Assembly: GCA_033026295.1 (NCBI GenBank)
Contig: CM065186.1
Coordinates: 21,401,172 to 21,465,171, forward strand
Source: Channa striata
Lineage: Eukaryota; Chordata; Actinopteri; Anabantiformes; Channidae
Reading direction: 5' to 3'
DNA length: 64,000 nucleotides
The position numbers and the translations under genes were made by a program. Numbering within the stretch: the first letter of the stretch is position 1; each line of letters opens with the position of its first letter. The notes beneath the pieces were generated by a model. The model saw only the letters and a list, made by a program, of their open reading frames with translations, was not told where the DNA came from and made no database searches. This document shows positions 1 to 12,526 of the stretch, piece after piece.

Positions 1-1772
1 ACATTCTGCCACCCACACACACACACACACACACTTTCATTCATCCTTCCATCCACACGTGTAGCATTCCATAACTTGTCTAAATCCTAGGTGACCTGTT
101 AAAGTCAATTTGTAAGACATCTTCTCCCTGGATTTGTCTCTTACAAAAGGTGTTAGCTCAGTTACAAGCAACTGTTTGCTTACCTTCTCCTCTCTTCTCT
201 ATCCCCCTCAGGTTTCACATGTAAACGCCTGGTCTGTAACACACTCCACACAGGAACACCTGCACACACACTAACTTACTCCACACCTATTGGGTTTCAC
301 CTCCCACGCTCTTCATTGACCATACATGTACAAAACACAGCAGGCCAAGTCAACATATCTAGCATCTAGCACATAGACACACAGCAGCATTTTCACGGCA
401 TACTTTGATTATTTTTAAAGAATACATTTCATCTATTAGAAAAGGGACTAAAAGCTTTAATAAAGTGTAAAGCTGCCAAAAGTCCACAGAAAAGTCAAAA
501 AGTAGCAAGTTATGTTATATATACGAAAAGCACACATCTACAACTACCTACTTATCTTCTACTTCTAAAATGTCTTCATATTATATTAAACATATAAAAT
601 AAATTTGACCTCGTGTCTGTGCATGTACAGTACTTTGTGAGTTGAGTAGCCAACCCTCACTCCTCACCCATTTAACTGCAACATGCACGTTCAACATCTG
701 TCTTTACATATTCATCATAACATATGTGGCCAATGAGTGTTTATTTACCCTCTTAATTTATTGTTCCTGTTGCAAAACAAATCAGCTGGAGGCCACATAA
801 AACCTACTCATGAAGCCAAGTGTCAATAAATTAGCTTTATAGTTATGGCGCATTAAATGAAGACCAGCTGTGATCCCGTGACTTATTTTTGAAAGTCACA
901 TCATGGTTGTCCATCTGCTTTCATAATGAAGAAACCACAAACGTAAAATTCCGCTTCACATTTGTATTTTTCAACTCTTGAGTTGTATTCTCACAGAAAA
1001 ACACACACTACGTATTTATTTAAGATTTGTCTTATACAGGAATTTATAAAATCTCAATTTGTGTACATCTCGTTAATTTATGCACAACTTCACATTATTA
1101 TGCATGCATGCATGCTTAGGCATGTCTTTTTTGACAGCTGTCTTAGTCCATAATTTCATGGCAAAAAGATTGGATTTGGGCCACTTTAGCTTGTAATGCC
1201 AAAGTAATGATTTAGACAGAAAAATGACCTGGCCTACATTAACCCTAACCCTAATTTACAGACATAGCAACAGTAAATAAAGGGGCAGGACTTTATGCAA
1301 GTAAGTGTGATTTATTCAAAAAAGGTTACTTCAAATTAAATTCAGAAATAATGTGTTGTAATGTAATTTAATGTGTTACTCAGCCCCTCTGAAAGCAGGC
1401 GACAGTTAGAGGAGAGTTTATGCCAGAACATATTTTTTTATTGTAAATTAATAATACTTGACAAATGAAGTTGCATCGTAAATTAAATAGTAAACCTCTT
1501 CCTTTCACCAAAGTCAATGTTTCCTGTTATTTTCCTACTCTCCAAAGATACGTTAATTACTCTGAAGCACTATATGTCAGAACATGTATGAGTGTGATGT
1601 GGTTATGAGTCACACTGTGAAGACAAAGAGGATACAGACAGCCACAGGTACACTTTTTCTTCAATTTGCATGTCAATCAAGAAATAGTGACTCTTACATT
1701 GCATTCTCTTGACTCAACTTCAGGTTTAACTTCCAGGCAAGACACAGACAACCACACATACACTCTGCTTAC
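1..1772 (-). other. partial intron 3 of the caskin gene
   Basis: This stretch follows the donor site of the 52-bp caskin exon, so it is read as intron on the minus strand. It is AT-rich. I see no exon, RNA gene or recognisable transposon in it, only a CA microsatellite at the left edge, a short GCATGCAT run near 1,100 and two telomere-like TAACCC units near 1,240. The next caskin coding exon must lie left of the window. Confidence 0.6.
13..34. repeat. (CA)n microsatellite
   Basis: About eleven uninterrupted CA dinucleotides are visible directly. Confidence 0.9.
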
Positions 1773-1824
1773 CCATCCGAGTCTTGGTAGTTAATGTTGA
1801 GTTTCTTGGTGGAGCCCAGCAACT
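1773..1824 (-). CDS. caskin2: caskin coding exon 3 (KLLGSTK segment)
   Basis: This 52-bp internal exon reads LLGSTKKLNINYQDSDG on the minus strand. It starts after a long polypyrimidine run ending in TAG and ends at a GTAAGC donor. Its first two bases (AG) complete the codon left open by the exon at 15.3 kb, giving Lys, and its last two bases (GG) start a Gly codon. The KLLGSTK..N.N.QD.DG string lies just before the first ankyrin repeat in CASKIN1 and CASKIN2, the CASK-interacting synaptic scaffold proteins. The following ankyrin, SH3 and SAM parts are outside the window. The exon is too short for ordinary ORF lists and is called from homology plus exact splice phases. Confidence 0.85.
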
Positions 1825-4800
1825 CTAAAAAAAAAAAAATGGGGAGGGGGGATGACATATTACTATTTGGTGGCATATTCGTTTTTTCACTAGCACTCAA
1901 TAGAAAACCCTTTATTCCAGCAGGAGCCTGTGCGTGTTTATACAGTGTTTTTTTCCTGTGTTCTCCCCATCATCACTTCCTTCCTTCAAACAACCTGACA
2001 GCCCAGACAGGATAGAGAGCTTTCCTCACCTCATGCTGCCTCACCCTTGCATCTCAGCACATCTCACACCCTCATGACAGGCAAATGATTCATAAACAAA
2101 TGAATCTGCCTCATGGACAAAGACCATTTCGTGTCATATAGACATAGCTCTTTGGAATTAAGTCACAACCACATAACAAAATTATGTCAGCATGAAACAA
2201 AAATGTATTTTTTTCCGTAGCAGCAAAAATAACACATCATTTAGCAGGACTCAAGTTATTATTCACTCACCTTGGAACAGACAGACTGCTACTTGTCCCA
2301 TGTCCTATTCAATTTTTTTTCATTCTGTACTTCGGTACAAAACAACCTACTGCAGTCTACTCACATTGTCACTTTTACTAGTTGTCCTTCTGAATTTGTT
2401 GCATCATTATCCAAAATCACTATCAATCTGATGGAGACTCAATATTGTCTTATTTTCTGGACCGCTAAATTTAATTTACCTTAATTGGTTAACAAACTGG
2501 TCCCTAATGTGACATACTAATGCCCTCTGCACATGCGTAGTCCTCTTTTGTCAAAGTAGCCAAATACAATCAAAGCTGGCCATTATCCCAACATTCTATG
2601 TGAGCCTTAAAGCCTCATTCTAAATCACATCAAACTAAATGTCTGGCCATTACATCAAATTCATCTATCTCCTTCTCATACATTTGTCTGCAGCCCCAAA
2701 TGAGAAGTTGAACAACTAAATAGCTTTGTACGTCCTACAGCTGAAATCTATTGTAAAAGTCGTACTGTCCACTTAGACCCACACAGGAGCCCAACTGCCA
2801 AATACAGAGCCAATCAGCACATTCAATCTCCCTCACTGTTTGTCTCCCACATAGCTGCAGAAAATCCCCTATGTTTTTGGTTGTCGGGGACAGAGACAGA
2901 GAAGGAAAAAGTTAGTGGTACAGTAGAAACAGAAAAGACATTGAGTTATAGTTATAAATATAAATATAGATGCAGTCAGTTATAAAGACAACTACTGTAT
3001 CTAAACTGACTCATCCCAAAGACTCATCTGCTCCATGTGTCCAGAGATTTTTTGAAACCTGTGCACTCCTTCTAACGGTCACGGTATCCACACAAATGTT
3101 CATTTGCCCAACATATTGGAAAATGACCTCTTACACTTGGAAAGCACTTGCCCAACTGTCAATTCTATGTGATGATGCTTGGATAAATTATCCTTTTTTT
3201 ATACAAAGGTTTAAGAAGTGCTTAGGCTAGACAACAGATGGCTGGCTAGAGACATCAAAAAATGACACAGTAAGATGTTTAAAAATGAAATGAAAAATGT
3301 ATAGGTATCAACAATAATGTATGTCTGATCAGGGTCTTAAATAGTTTTTACTGTATTTACCGGGAATGTGTTTGGTTTTATTAGACTAAAGGCCTCATCC
3401 AAAGCACTCCAATACAATTGCTGCCATTAGCAATCCAGAAACCACAGTTTTTGAAACCAAGTTAAACTTTGGTTATATTTGACCTGTTAATTTGTGCTGT
3501 TGACCAACTGTGGACCATCTTTACCAAGCTGAAAGGAAGAGGGTTCAATTTAGAGGGCAATGTAATGGGTGCAGAGAAATAACATATGTCTTGAGAATAA
3601 ACAGTGTAAACTGTCTGTCTGATAAAGAGAGAGATATAAGCTAATGAGCTATTAAGCTATGAACCATTTCTCAAAATAATTTGGTTAGACAATATGGGGC
3701 TCATAGTATTTAATATACTCATGCTAATGTACAATCACAAGTTTAATAGCAATAATGAATAACCAAAAGAATATGTGCTTTGTTCGTTTTTCTTTCTTTC
3801 TTTCTCTACTGGTTTATTAAATATTAAAAACAAAAACAGCTATATGACCAACAAAGTGCAAACATTTCTCGAAATGCATCAAGGGACCAAAAAGACACTG
3901 TGATAAGTTTGTATTGTAATATATAAACCTATCAAAATATTTTTTCTCATCCCTACCTTATGTAACTATTTATTTAAAAAAGGGGTTTATGGTTGTGAAC
4001 AAAATGCCATAGAAGAAAAAGCGCAGAGAAAAGGTATGTTAACAAATTATTCATCAGACAGCTCATGTCATCCATGGATTTTTATTAGCTGCCACTGAGA
4101 TCTTAGATACCAAAGTTGGAAGGCAATGCTATAACCAATAAAATAAGGGCAACTACAACAAAAACGAATAAAACCTTTGGGGAAAGAAAAGCTGATTCAA
4201 AAGAGAATACTTACCAGAAAAGCAGCAGAAACTTGTTTAAAGTTTGTGTAGAATCTATCAGAATAAATATTCAATATAGAAAACAAGAAGAATAAAAAAT
4301 ATGAAGCAAATTGCAAATTCATAGCATATAATTGGGTTCTCACTGAAGACTTGATTGCATATTCAATTCTGTTTTTTCTTGTGGTTCCTTAAAGTTATTT
4401 TTCAGCTCAGAAAATTCTAAAGAAAAAATATTCAGATTTCCAGTGCATCTGAGATTTTGTGGATAAAGAAATATGGGAAGGCTCTCAATAAAAGCTTGTA
4501 CGTTATATAGACAAAATTCTTTCTATTCAAAGAACTTTATACAGAACGTCTAGCATTTCTCTTAGAGCTCAGTAGATAAAGAAGGCATTCTAATTTCCAT
4601 GCTTTGGAAAGCAGTACCGAGTGAAGCCTCTCATATCACAAGTCCACACATTCACAGCCCTGCAGGGGGGTTTGAAGGAAATTCTCTACATTAATGTGCA
4701 CAGACTAGTTACAGCCATGCTTCTAACTTGATGCAAGGATGTTACAGCAACTACGTCTAAAAGGCAGAGTTTACAATCAGGCCTATGTTTAGCGACTGCT

Positions 4801-5840
4801 CTCAAGGCTCAAATACATAAAAACAAGAGCCTGGAGGTACACAAAAGCACATTGATAATGAGAGAAATAGAGGGGTTGGGCGTTGGGCTGCTTGCCAAAA
4901 CAGGGTCTAAACTGTCCTGGTGGTATGGAAAGAACAGGGCCTTTCAGGAGTTCTAGTTACAACATGAGACGGCATTCTTCACATAGCACACCCACCATGC
5001 TACCCCACTCACTCACTGTCTCTCTGTGTATCTACAAAACTGTCAACTCCCTTTTTTTCTCTTCAGCTTTCTGTCGCCTCTGTCCTTCTTCCTCTGCACT
5101 AAAGTACTACGGGGCTCCTTGTGACATCTAGATTAATTGAATTGCCAGCATGTTGACTCTGGCCCGCCTGTCACCCTTTGAACTGGTGCAAACAAATGTG
5201 TAGTAAATCTCAAGCATCCCTGTGTTTTCCTGCAGAGACAGGGAAATTACATGGTTCACTCCCTGCTGAAAGCCGATGTCCAAGGAAGCAAACATTATTG
5301 ACTGCTAACAGCTAAAGGTTTGCCAATGCGGAAGCCCTCTATTGTTTTATATGGTTATAGCAAACAAAAGGAAAATAAGACGTGATGCTGTGTTGTGATA
5401 ACCTCGTCAGATGCATAGGCAACACTCTGAACTACTCCTGTTATGTTCACTCTGCATCTAACAGTCAAAGCATCCTGGACAGAAGAAAGGGATACTGGCA
5501 CTTTGAGAGCAACGTTCACTAAGGAGTGAAGACGTGCTCAAAAAGAGAAAAAGGATTCGCGGTCAGGGAGAGGGAGAGATGAATGCATCCTCCCATTCCA
5601 ATGAGATAAAGGGAAACGTTTTTAAGGGTTTCTCAGATCCATAAACAAGAAAACATGCAAATCACTGCTGTACAGCTGTACACCTCTTCAGAGAAAGAAC
5701 AGAGAGCTGGAAAGCCTGAATAACGAATAAAAACTTATTTGTATTTATCTCCTTTAACTAGACTGGCAGCTGGCATATTCTGTTGCTTAAGTTTGCATCG
5801 GTACAAAACACATTTTAATGTCTTTCATCATGGTCCAAAC

Positions 5841-5864
5841 ATAAATAAATAAATAAATAAAAAG
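5841..5864. repeat. (ATAA)n microsatellite
   Basis: About five consecutive ATAA units are visible in the caskin intron. Confidence 0.8.
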
Positions 5865-8800
5865 GAAATGCATGAAAATATGTGGAGGAAAAAAGAAAAT
5901 CACATTCTCATCAGTCTGTAAAGAAACAGTGTATATGTAAAAAAGCTATGGAGTTTACTACTTGCATGTCTATTAATGCTGGGTTCAGGCTATTTAATAT
6001 CATCAGAATAATAGCCCAGTAAAACACTTCACGTGTGGCAATTTCTAACACAGTCATCTGGGAAGCCTACCAAATGACCAACATTGCATGAAATTCCAAA
6101 AGATTGAAATTCAATTTCATGCTGAAGCTGGGAATCACATTGGAAATAAGTCTCATAAAGCTTATATGGATTATAGAGTTTGTGGATATCTGATAGCTGT
6201 TCAATGTTTACTCATGTGGCTCTGCTAATAGTCCCCTAATAACTATTTCAAGACATGTTGCTGGTATTAAACTAACAAATAGCAAATATTACGATACTTC
6301 ACGTGATGTTTGTTATATCAATATTAATACTTAATTTGTAGTTCTTATCAATAATGTATGCTTTGTATTATTTACGATTCCAAAATAACTTTGCTTTTCT
6401 GTATATGGGTTTAATAAAAAAAGACCAAGTATTGTAAGTAGCAAACTCAGTTCTATATTTACAAGTTTCTGAAAAAGAAAAACCTTTCCACTGCTTCCTA
6501 GACAAAAGGATAGAAATATTTTTTAAATTCTGATTCTGATTCTGATTCTAAATATCAATATGTACTTGCAGGCTGGGCTGTTTGGAAAAGATATTCCTTG
6601 CAGTTACTCCACAGAGAATTCAAACCCCACTTCCACCCACAGCAGCTCTGATAGAACAGAAGTAGAAAAGGACACTTGATCCAGAGTATTCAGAGTGTTC
6701 CAATAGCAAAGGCACAGTGCCCTGCGGCCAGACCAAAATACAGGGGAGTGAGAACAGGGGGTAATTTAAGGTCATCATCTGTCTTGGCAATAAATGGTTT
6801 GTGGTCAGGTAAGGACCTGATCAAGGAAAACAATTATCTAAGAAACACAACAATCTCACTGCACTGATTATTACTGAGAGGGTAAATTCAGCCACCATCA
6901 CAGAAGAGCAACTCTGCTTTACTCTAGCTGTCCCACCGAATTCCTAACTAGGCTTTAAACATACTATAAGGAATGTCCATGTTTCTGTGTGAAACGCAGT
7001 CTTGACGTTTATCACAATCAGGATAGTACTAACACGCTTAATATTACATTTGAAGGTAGAAACTCGTAATGCAATTTGCCACCTTAAATAAACTTGAAAA
7101 TCCCAACTAACAATGTCTCCACCCTCCAAGCATTTTTAGCAGCTGGCAAGGTTGTAACCAAACTCCTGTATGTGTCTAAGTGTAATCGATATGGATAAAG
7201 TCTCACCAAGTTGCAGCCATAACCCACTGCTCGAAGAGTCAGGGTATACCTTGTCACTTGAACTGGTGCTGCTACATCTTTCCCCCCAAAAAGCAAGGGA
7301 AATTTGGTTTACATTTAAAGACATTTAACAAAGAAAGTAACCGTGGGGAATTTGCAGGTTTCAGAACAAAAACGAAGATAAAAGTGAACAGCAGGAGTAT
7401 TTTTACATTTTAAACCCTGGCATTAGGGGAGGAGGGTAATCACCATGTCATGCACTATGTTAGCCCTGCTTAAATTCTTTCAAATAACTTAGTATCACTT
7501 TAAATTACAGCCACCCTCCAATGCCAAGTCCCAAGGGGTTGCACATGCCATAAGGAAACCACCAGTTTTCATGCTCTGCTCGGGTTTGGACATGCAATAC
7601 AATATGCTTGTTGGGACTTGGTCAGATTTACTACACAGACATGAAACACGTGGCAGTGAAATTATTCCAGAGTTTAGACGTGACCTTTTTTTTAACTTCT
7701 CACTCACATTTTTTTTTTCCATTTTGAAACTTGCGTCTTCGTACCCAGCCAGTGCTGACTCAAGTAATTTCTCCCTCTGGAGATACTCAAGGATAAGTTT
7801 TTTTTATATACACAGCAGAACTCTCCACAACAGGATGTAGAAAAGTAGTTCCCATTTAAAAGTTTCAAAAACATAGATATACATACGGTGGTGACCTGCA
7901 ATCATTACAAAACAGTTTGTGTGCTGATTTGCTTTGCAGTACGCACAGCACAAGAATATGTGGAGAGCTGTAAACAGCTGTAAATGAGGCAACACAAAAC
8001 ATGAACAGCACAAAATTTTTAATAGCTTTTGTGAACCATGTCCCTTTGTCAAACCAGCAGATTAAAAATTGCTTGATACATTTGATGCATTTGAATTTGG
8101 ATTAAAACTGAAGGTGTCATGTGATTATATCAGGTTATATCATATCTCTAAAGGAGGCGTTAGTATGTGTTGTTCACAGCAGCATAATGCTTTATGAAAA
8201 TCACACTCCCACAGCCATTAGAATAGACAGTCCACTACATTTACCTTATCATGGTGTCCATGGCTGCTACCTGCATCCCTCCATTAAATAGTAGATTTGT
8301 CCAATACTACTTCTAGTAAATGTTTAAAATGTCACAAATTCAAGTAAAAAATCGGGCTGAAGTTGAATTTGGGCTTTACAAAGATGTCACTGTCTGTCAC
8401 ACATGTCTTGGTGACATACTGAATGTCAGGTATAATCAGCTTAAGTCTTGAAAGTCATTCCCTTCATACTATGTTATGCATGTTAATACATGTGGGTGAA
8501 TGGAGACCTGTAGAAGTCCCTGCAGAGAGAAAAAAAGCAAAAGATCAGTATCAGTCTTTAAACAGGTGAGTGAGCAGCAGTCAAATTGGATTTCCTGACA
8601 GAGTGCTGCATGCAACACAACACCTTTTGTCTTACCTCTGGTCGTCCCATGCCACTATGACTATTGTGCTGTACAGAGACTATGAATGGAAACAAAACGT
8701 GTTTGCTTGTGTGTTTATGACAATGTGTTAATATGAAGTCAGAAAAAGCTGAGGCTGTTACTGCAGCTGCAATTTACTAGACACTGCTCAGAGAAAGAAC

Positions 8801-11104
8801 AGGGAACGTCATACATCCAAGGGCATGCACATATGGTGCCCCAAATTTGTAAAGTGACACATTTTCACTGCCTCAGCTCATCACCAATTGCTTCATTGCT
8901 GCATCTTTTGCTATAAGAATGCCGCTGTGACTGGGTCGTAGAGATAAGTCTCCTGTGGTGCTGCTGGCAACTAGGCTACATTCAGCATTTGCTGATAATG
9001 AGCCAGAGCACAAGTGAAACACGTGATGTGTTGTGTTGCACTGTTAGTGCGGGTGCATATGAAAGATTATATGACCAGGCATTCCTACACCTGTGTACGT
9101 CCTACTACCAAACAGAATAACAAGTGTAAACACACCTGCAAGTTCAATATTGCATAACATGTCTCAGCCCTGCACCTATGGGACAAAACACTTTACATAC
9201 CATTAAAATCATCTGTTTACTCTACTTGCCCACTCCCAGCAGAGCCCCTCCTTTATTTCCATGCACTCACTGCAACTATCAGACATGAGTCTTTTGGGTC
9301 AGACCAGTTTATTGGGCTCTGAGATAAAAAAGGCCTACATTTGCCAGCCAGCAATATTGTGATACAAACACTGGATTTTATGGATGTTGCCTATCTAATT
9401 ATAACTTCCACATAAGCTACTGTGATAGGATTCTAACTTTATTGTTGGCTCTTCCTGTACAAATACAGCGATCAGGCATAACATTACGGCTGCCTGTGTA
9501 ATTTGATGCAATTTAATCCAATACAGCAGCTCTGCCATGAATTCTACTTTAACAAGGTTACAATTTCTCAGTTTTTAAGTTGAAACTGTCAAAAAGTTGT
9601 TATCGAGTTCTGTTTGTTATTGAGGTCAAAGTGGGCAACTGAGTCACACTGGAGTACATTTCAAGAAGAATTGGTTTGTTTGGCCACCCTTTTTGAAATG
9701 AAAAGAGGTCACATTTAAATTATACAAATCTGTGCAGCTAAGGAAGTTTACATTCATGACAAATGGTATTAGATGCAATGGAAAGCCGGTGTTCTATGGG
9801 TATAAAACACAAAACATTTAGCAACTCTCAATTTCCTCAATTAACTCCAAAAGGTTTTCCAAAAAGAATTCTAGAGATGTCAGTTTTTTCATTTTCATAT
9901 GAGGTTACTTTGGTCCTAACAAAGAAGCCTTTTAGGAACAGGGGTAAGAAACACCTGAAAATGATCATATCTTGACAAACAAGCAATTACAAGAATCTTT
10001 AAACTATAAAAACACAAGAAACAATACTCCCCCAATCCATTTTAATCTAATGGGATATTCCCCTTTTTATTTATTTTTTTATTAGCTGTGTGTCTAAACA
10101 CAATGTAAAGAATTACAGAAACCTATCCCTAGCCCAGATCCAGGTCTTTTACTGTTGAATACTGGGTTGTAAATGAGAGGGAATATGATACAAGTTCATA
10201 GAGAGTTCACCTGCCTGGAAAACGTTGTGTATTTGTCACATAGCTTATGCCTGCTCACAGCTCTCTTCTCTATGATGGTGTGAAGTTGTCTACTGTACAG
10301 CTTCTGCTTTGTGCAGTGCTTTGCCATGTCACTTTCTTTAAAGTCATTTTTCAAACAAAGACAAGATGTTCCCATCCCAGTAATGACAGTGGTTCCCTTG
10401 TCATTTGTTTTACCAGGTGCATGGGTTCCATTGTGGAAGATAAATTCACACTATGTTGAATGGTTTCCTTTGTGTGTCTTTATTGGCAAGCTAAAACTGT
10501 ACTTGTGTTCACTCATGATGCTGCTTAAAGGCCTGGGTATGCATCAACTGCTTGCTTATTCCTATTTTAATATTGGTGAAAGTAGCAGATCTTTGACATT
10601 TTTCTCATTATGCTTCTAAGGTAAAAATAAACAAACAAACAACCAACAACAATGATTTCACATACCGATAGTCTGGTTACTGGACTCAGCAAATAGCAGC
10701 ATGAGGTCATACACTCCCACACGGATGGAAAAGTCATTACAGTTCTCATTTAGCCTAACAGGCAATAATCAATAGGTGCTTGATGCAACATAATGTGGAA
10801 AGTTTGGTGAACAATATGTCCAATGTGTTGTACCCCTTCAGTGATTTGTTTGACTAATTAATGTATGGTTGATGGCAGTAATAGTGTGACTAACTACATA
10901 CTATCTCATGAAAAGTAAAATTGCACATACATTTCCCCAGCCTCTGAGATTCAATATCTCAGAATTTTTTAGTACTGATCAAAATCTTGTCAAACATTTG
11001 AATTTGTGGTTGTGTTTGCCTGTAGTTCCTTTATATAATGCTGTCAACTGTATAAATTGAGATTTAATTGAGCAAACCTCTTGTTTGCTTCAGTTTAGAA
11101 AAAA

Positions 11105-11560
11105 ACACTTAAGATGGACTCTCCTGTGGAATCAGCTCCCAGTCCAGATTCAGGAAGGAGACACCCTCTCTAGACTAGGCTCCAAATCTTATAGTTACTT
11201 CTAGTCCTGCTGCTATAGTCTCAGACTGCTGGGGGGCCAACCCCTGATGCACTGAGAAACTTTCCTCCTCTGAGCCCACATTTATATGTCGCTACTGAAT
11301 GACATTAACCGTGTGTCTTCTTTCTCCCGTAGTTGCTTTCTTCCTCTCTGTCCCCGTCTTCAGGTGTCCCCAGCTTTGGAGCTACTGGTCCTACCAACCT
11401 GCCCAGTGTTTTCCAATTAGCTGGTTCTGCTGGAGGTTTCTTTCGTTATAGGGAGTTTTTCCTCTCCACTGTTGCCTATAGCTGCTCAAGGGGGATTTGT
11501 TGGATTTCTCTAAATGTCTGTATAGTCTTGACTTTATATAACAACGTGCATACAGAGAAT
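11105..11560 (+). mobile_element. decayed 3' fragment of an L2-type LINE
   Basis: This segment matches the 3' ends of the LINE copies at 24.4-25.1 kb and 30.8-31.5 kb. It starts at the 'CTCCTGTGGAA.CAGCTCCCAGTCCAG' region that encodes the RT C-terminus. It continues through the 3' UTR block with 'GACTGCTGGGGG', 'GGTTCTGCTGGAGGTTTCTT' and 'TAGTCTTGACTTTAT', with many substitutions and small gaps. It lacks the (TTGAA)n tail. It sits in the caskin intron, antisense to the gene. Confidence 0.8.
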
Positions 11561-12457
11561 CTGAAGAAATCTTTGTAAACAAAGGATAAGACGGACAACA
11601 ATTACAGAACGGCTGGAATCTTCAGGCCCTCACTCCTTCAGGGTGTTTTAGCTTCATAACAGCAACGGATTTGATCATTTGTATTTTTTGGTTAAGAGAT
11701 GAGAGGAAGTGCAGGTTAAGATAAGGGTATGAAAAAAATTAAACCTAAAAGATCAAAGACACAACAATAACCTCACGTGTTGATTCTCATTACTGCAACC
11801 AAATACGGTTCCCATTGGGGATATACGCTCCTTACATGAATATACATACACAAGTTCATGCAAACACAGACAAGACCACCTTGTCAGACAATCATATTAT
11901 GCTTGTCTGTAAAACCACAGCAACAGTTCCAGAGAATCTGAGGACTTTGCCTGCAAATGCAATTTTTCTCGATTTTTTCCTTATCACGGAGACAAATCCA
12001 AACACGTGAAAACAGTTACAGGGCATGTAGAGGCACCGTAACACACGACTTCACTTTCTCAATGCTACTGTCATGCACCTGCCTTAATGTCTGCAACGGG
12101 AGAAAAGAAAAGAGCTCAATGAAGATGACTACCAGGCATGACTATGTGCATCCTGAAGCAAGGAATAAAAGGGTAGGTATGCTGAATTTAATGATGCTGT
12201 CTAACGCAGCCACCATCCATACACACGCACATGTTTGTCTTTTTATACTTGTGACGACACTCCTTGACATAATGCAATCCCTAGCTTCTACCCTAACTCT
12301 AACCATCCCAACTGAATGCCTAACCCTAACCAAAAGCTAATAAAATGTAAACCTTGACCCTCAAAAAGCCTTTTGAAGTTGTGTGGACCAGCTAAAATGT
12401 CCTCACGACACCAAAATGTCCTTACAACAATTTCACAGCTTTCAGAAGCCCCCCCCC

Positions 12458-12459
<2 letters not shown>

Positions 12460-12513
<54 letters not shown>

Positions 12514-12526
12514 TACACACACACAA
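12460..12526. repeat. (AC)n microsatellite
   Basis: A long AC run with two ATAC interruptions near its right end, preceded by a C-run. On either strand it gives spurious Thr-His or Cys-Val ORFs. Confidence 0.92.

Noticed and set aside
1239..1254. Telomere-like TAACCC units, and again near 12,300
   Set aside because: Only two or so units each, as expected by chance in a genome of this size.
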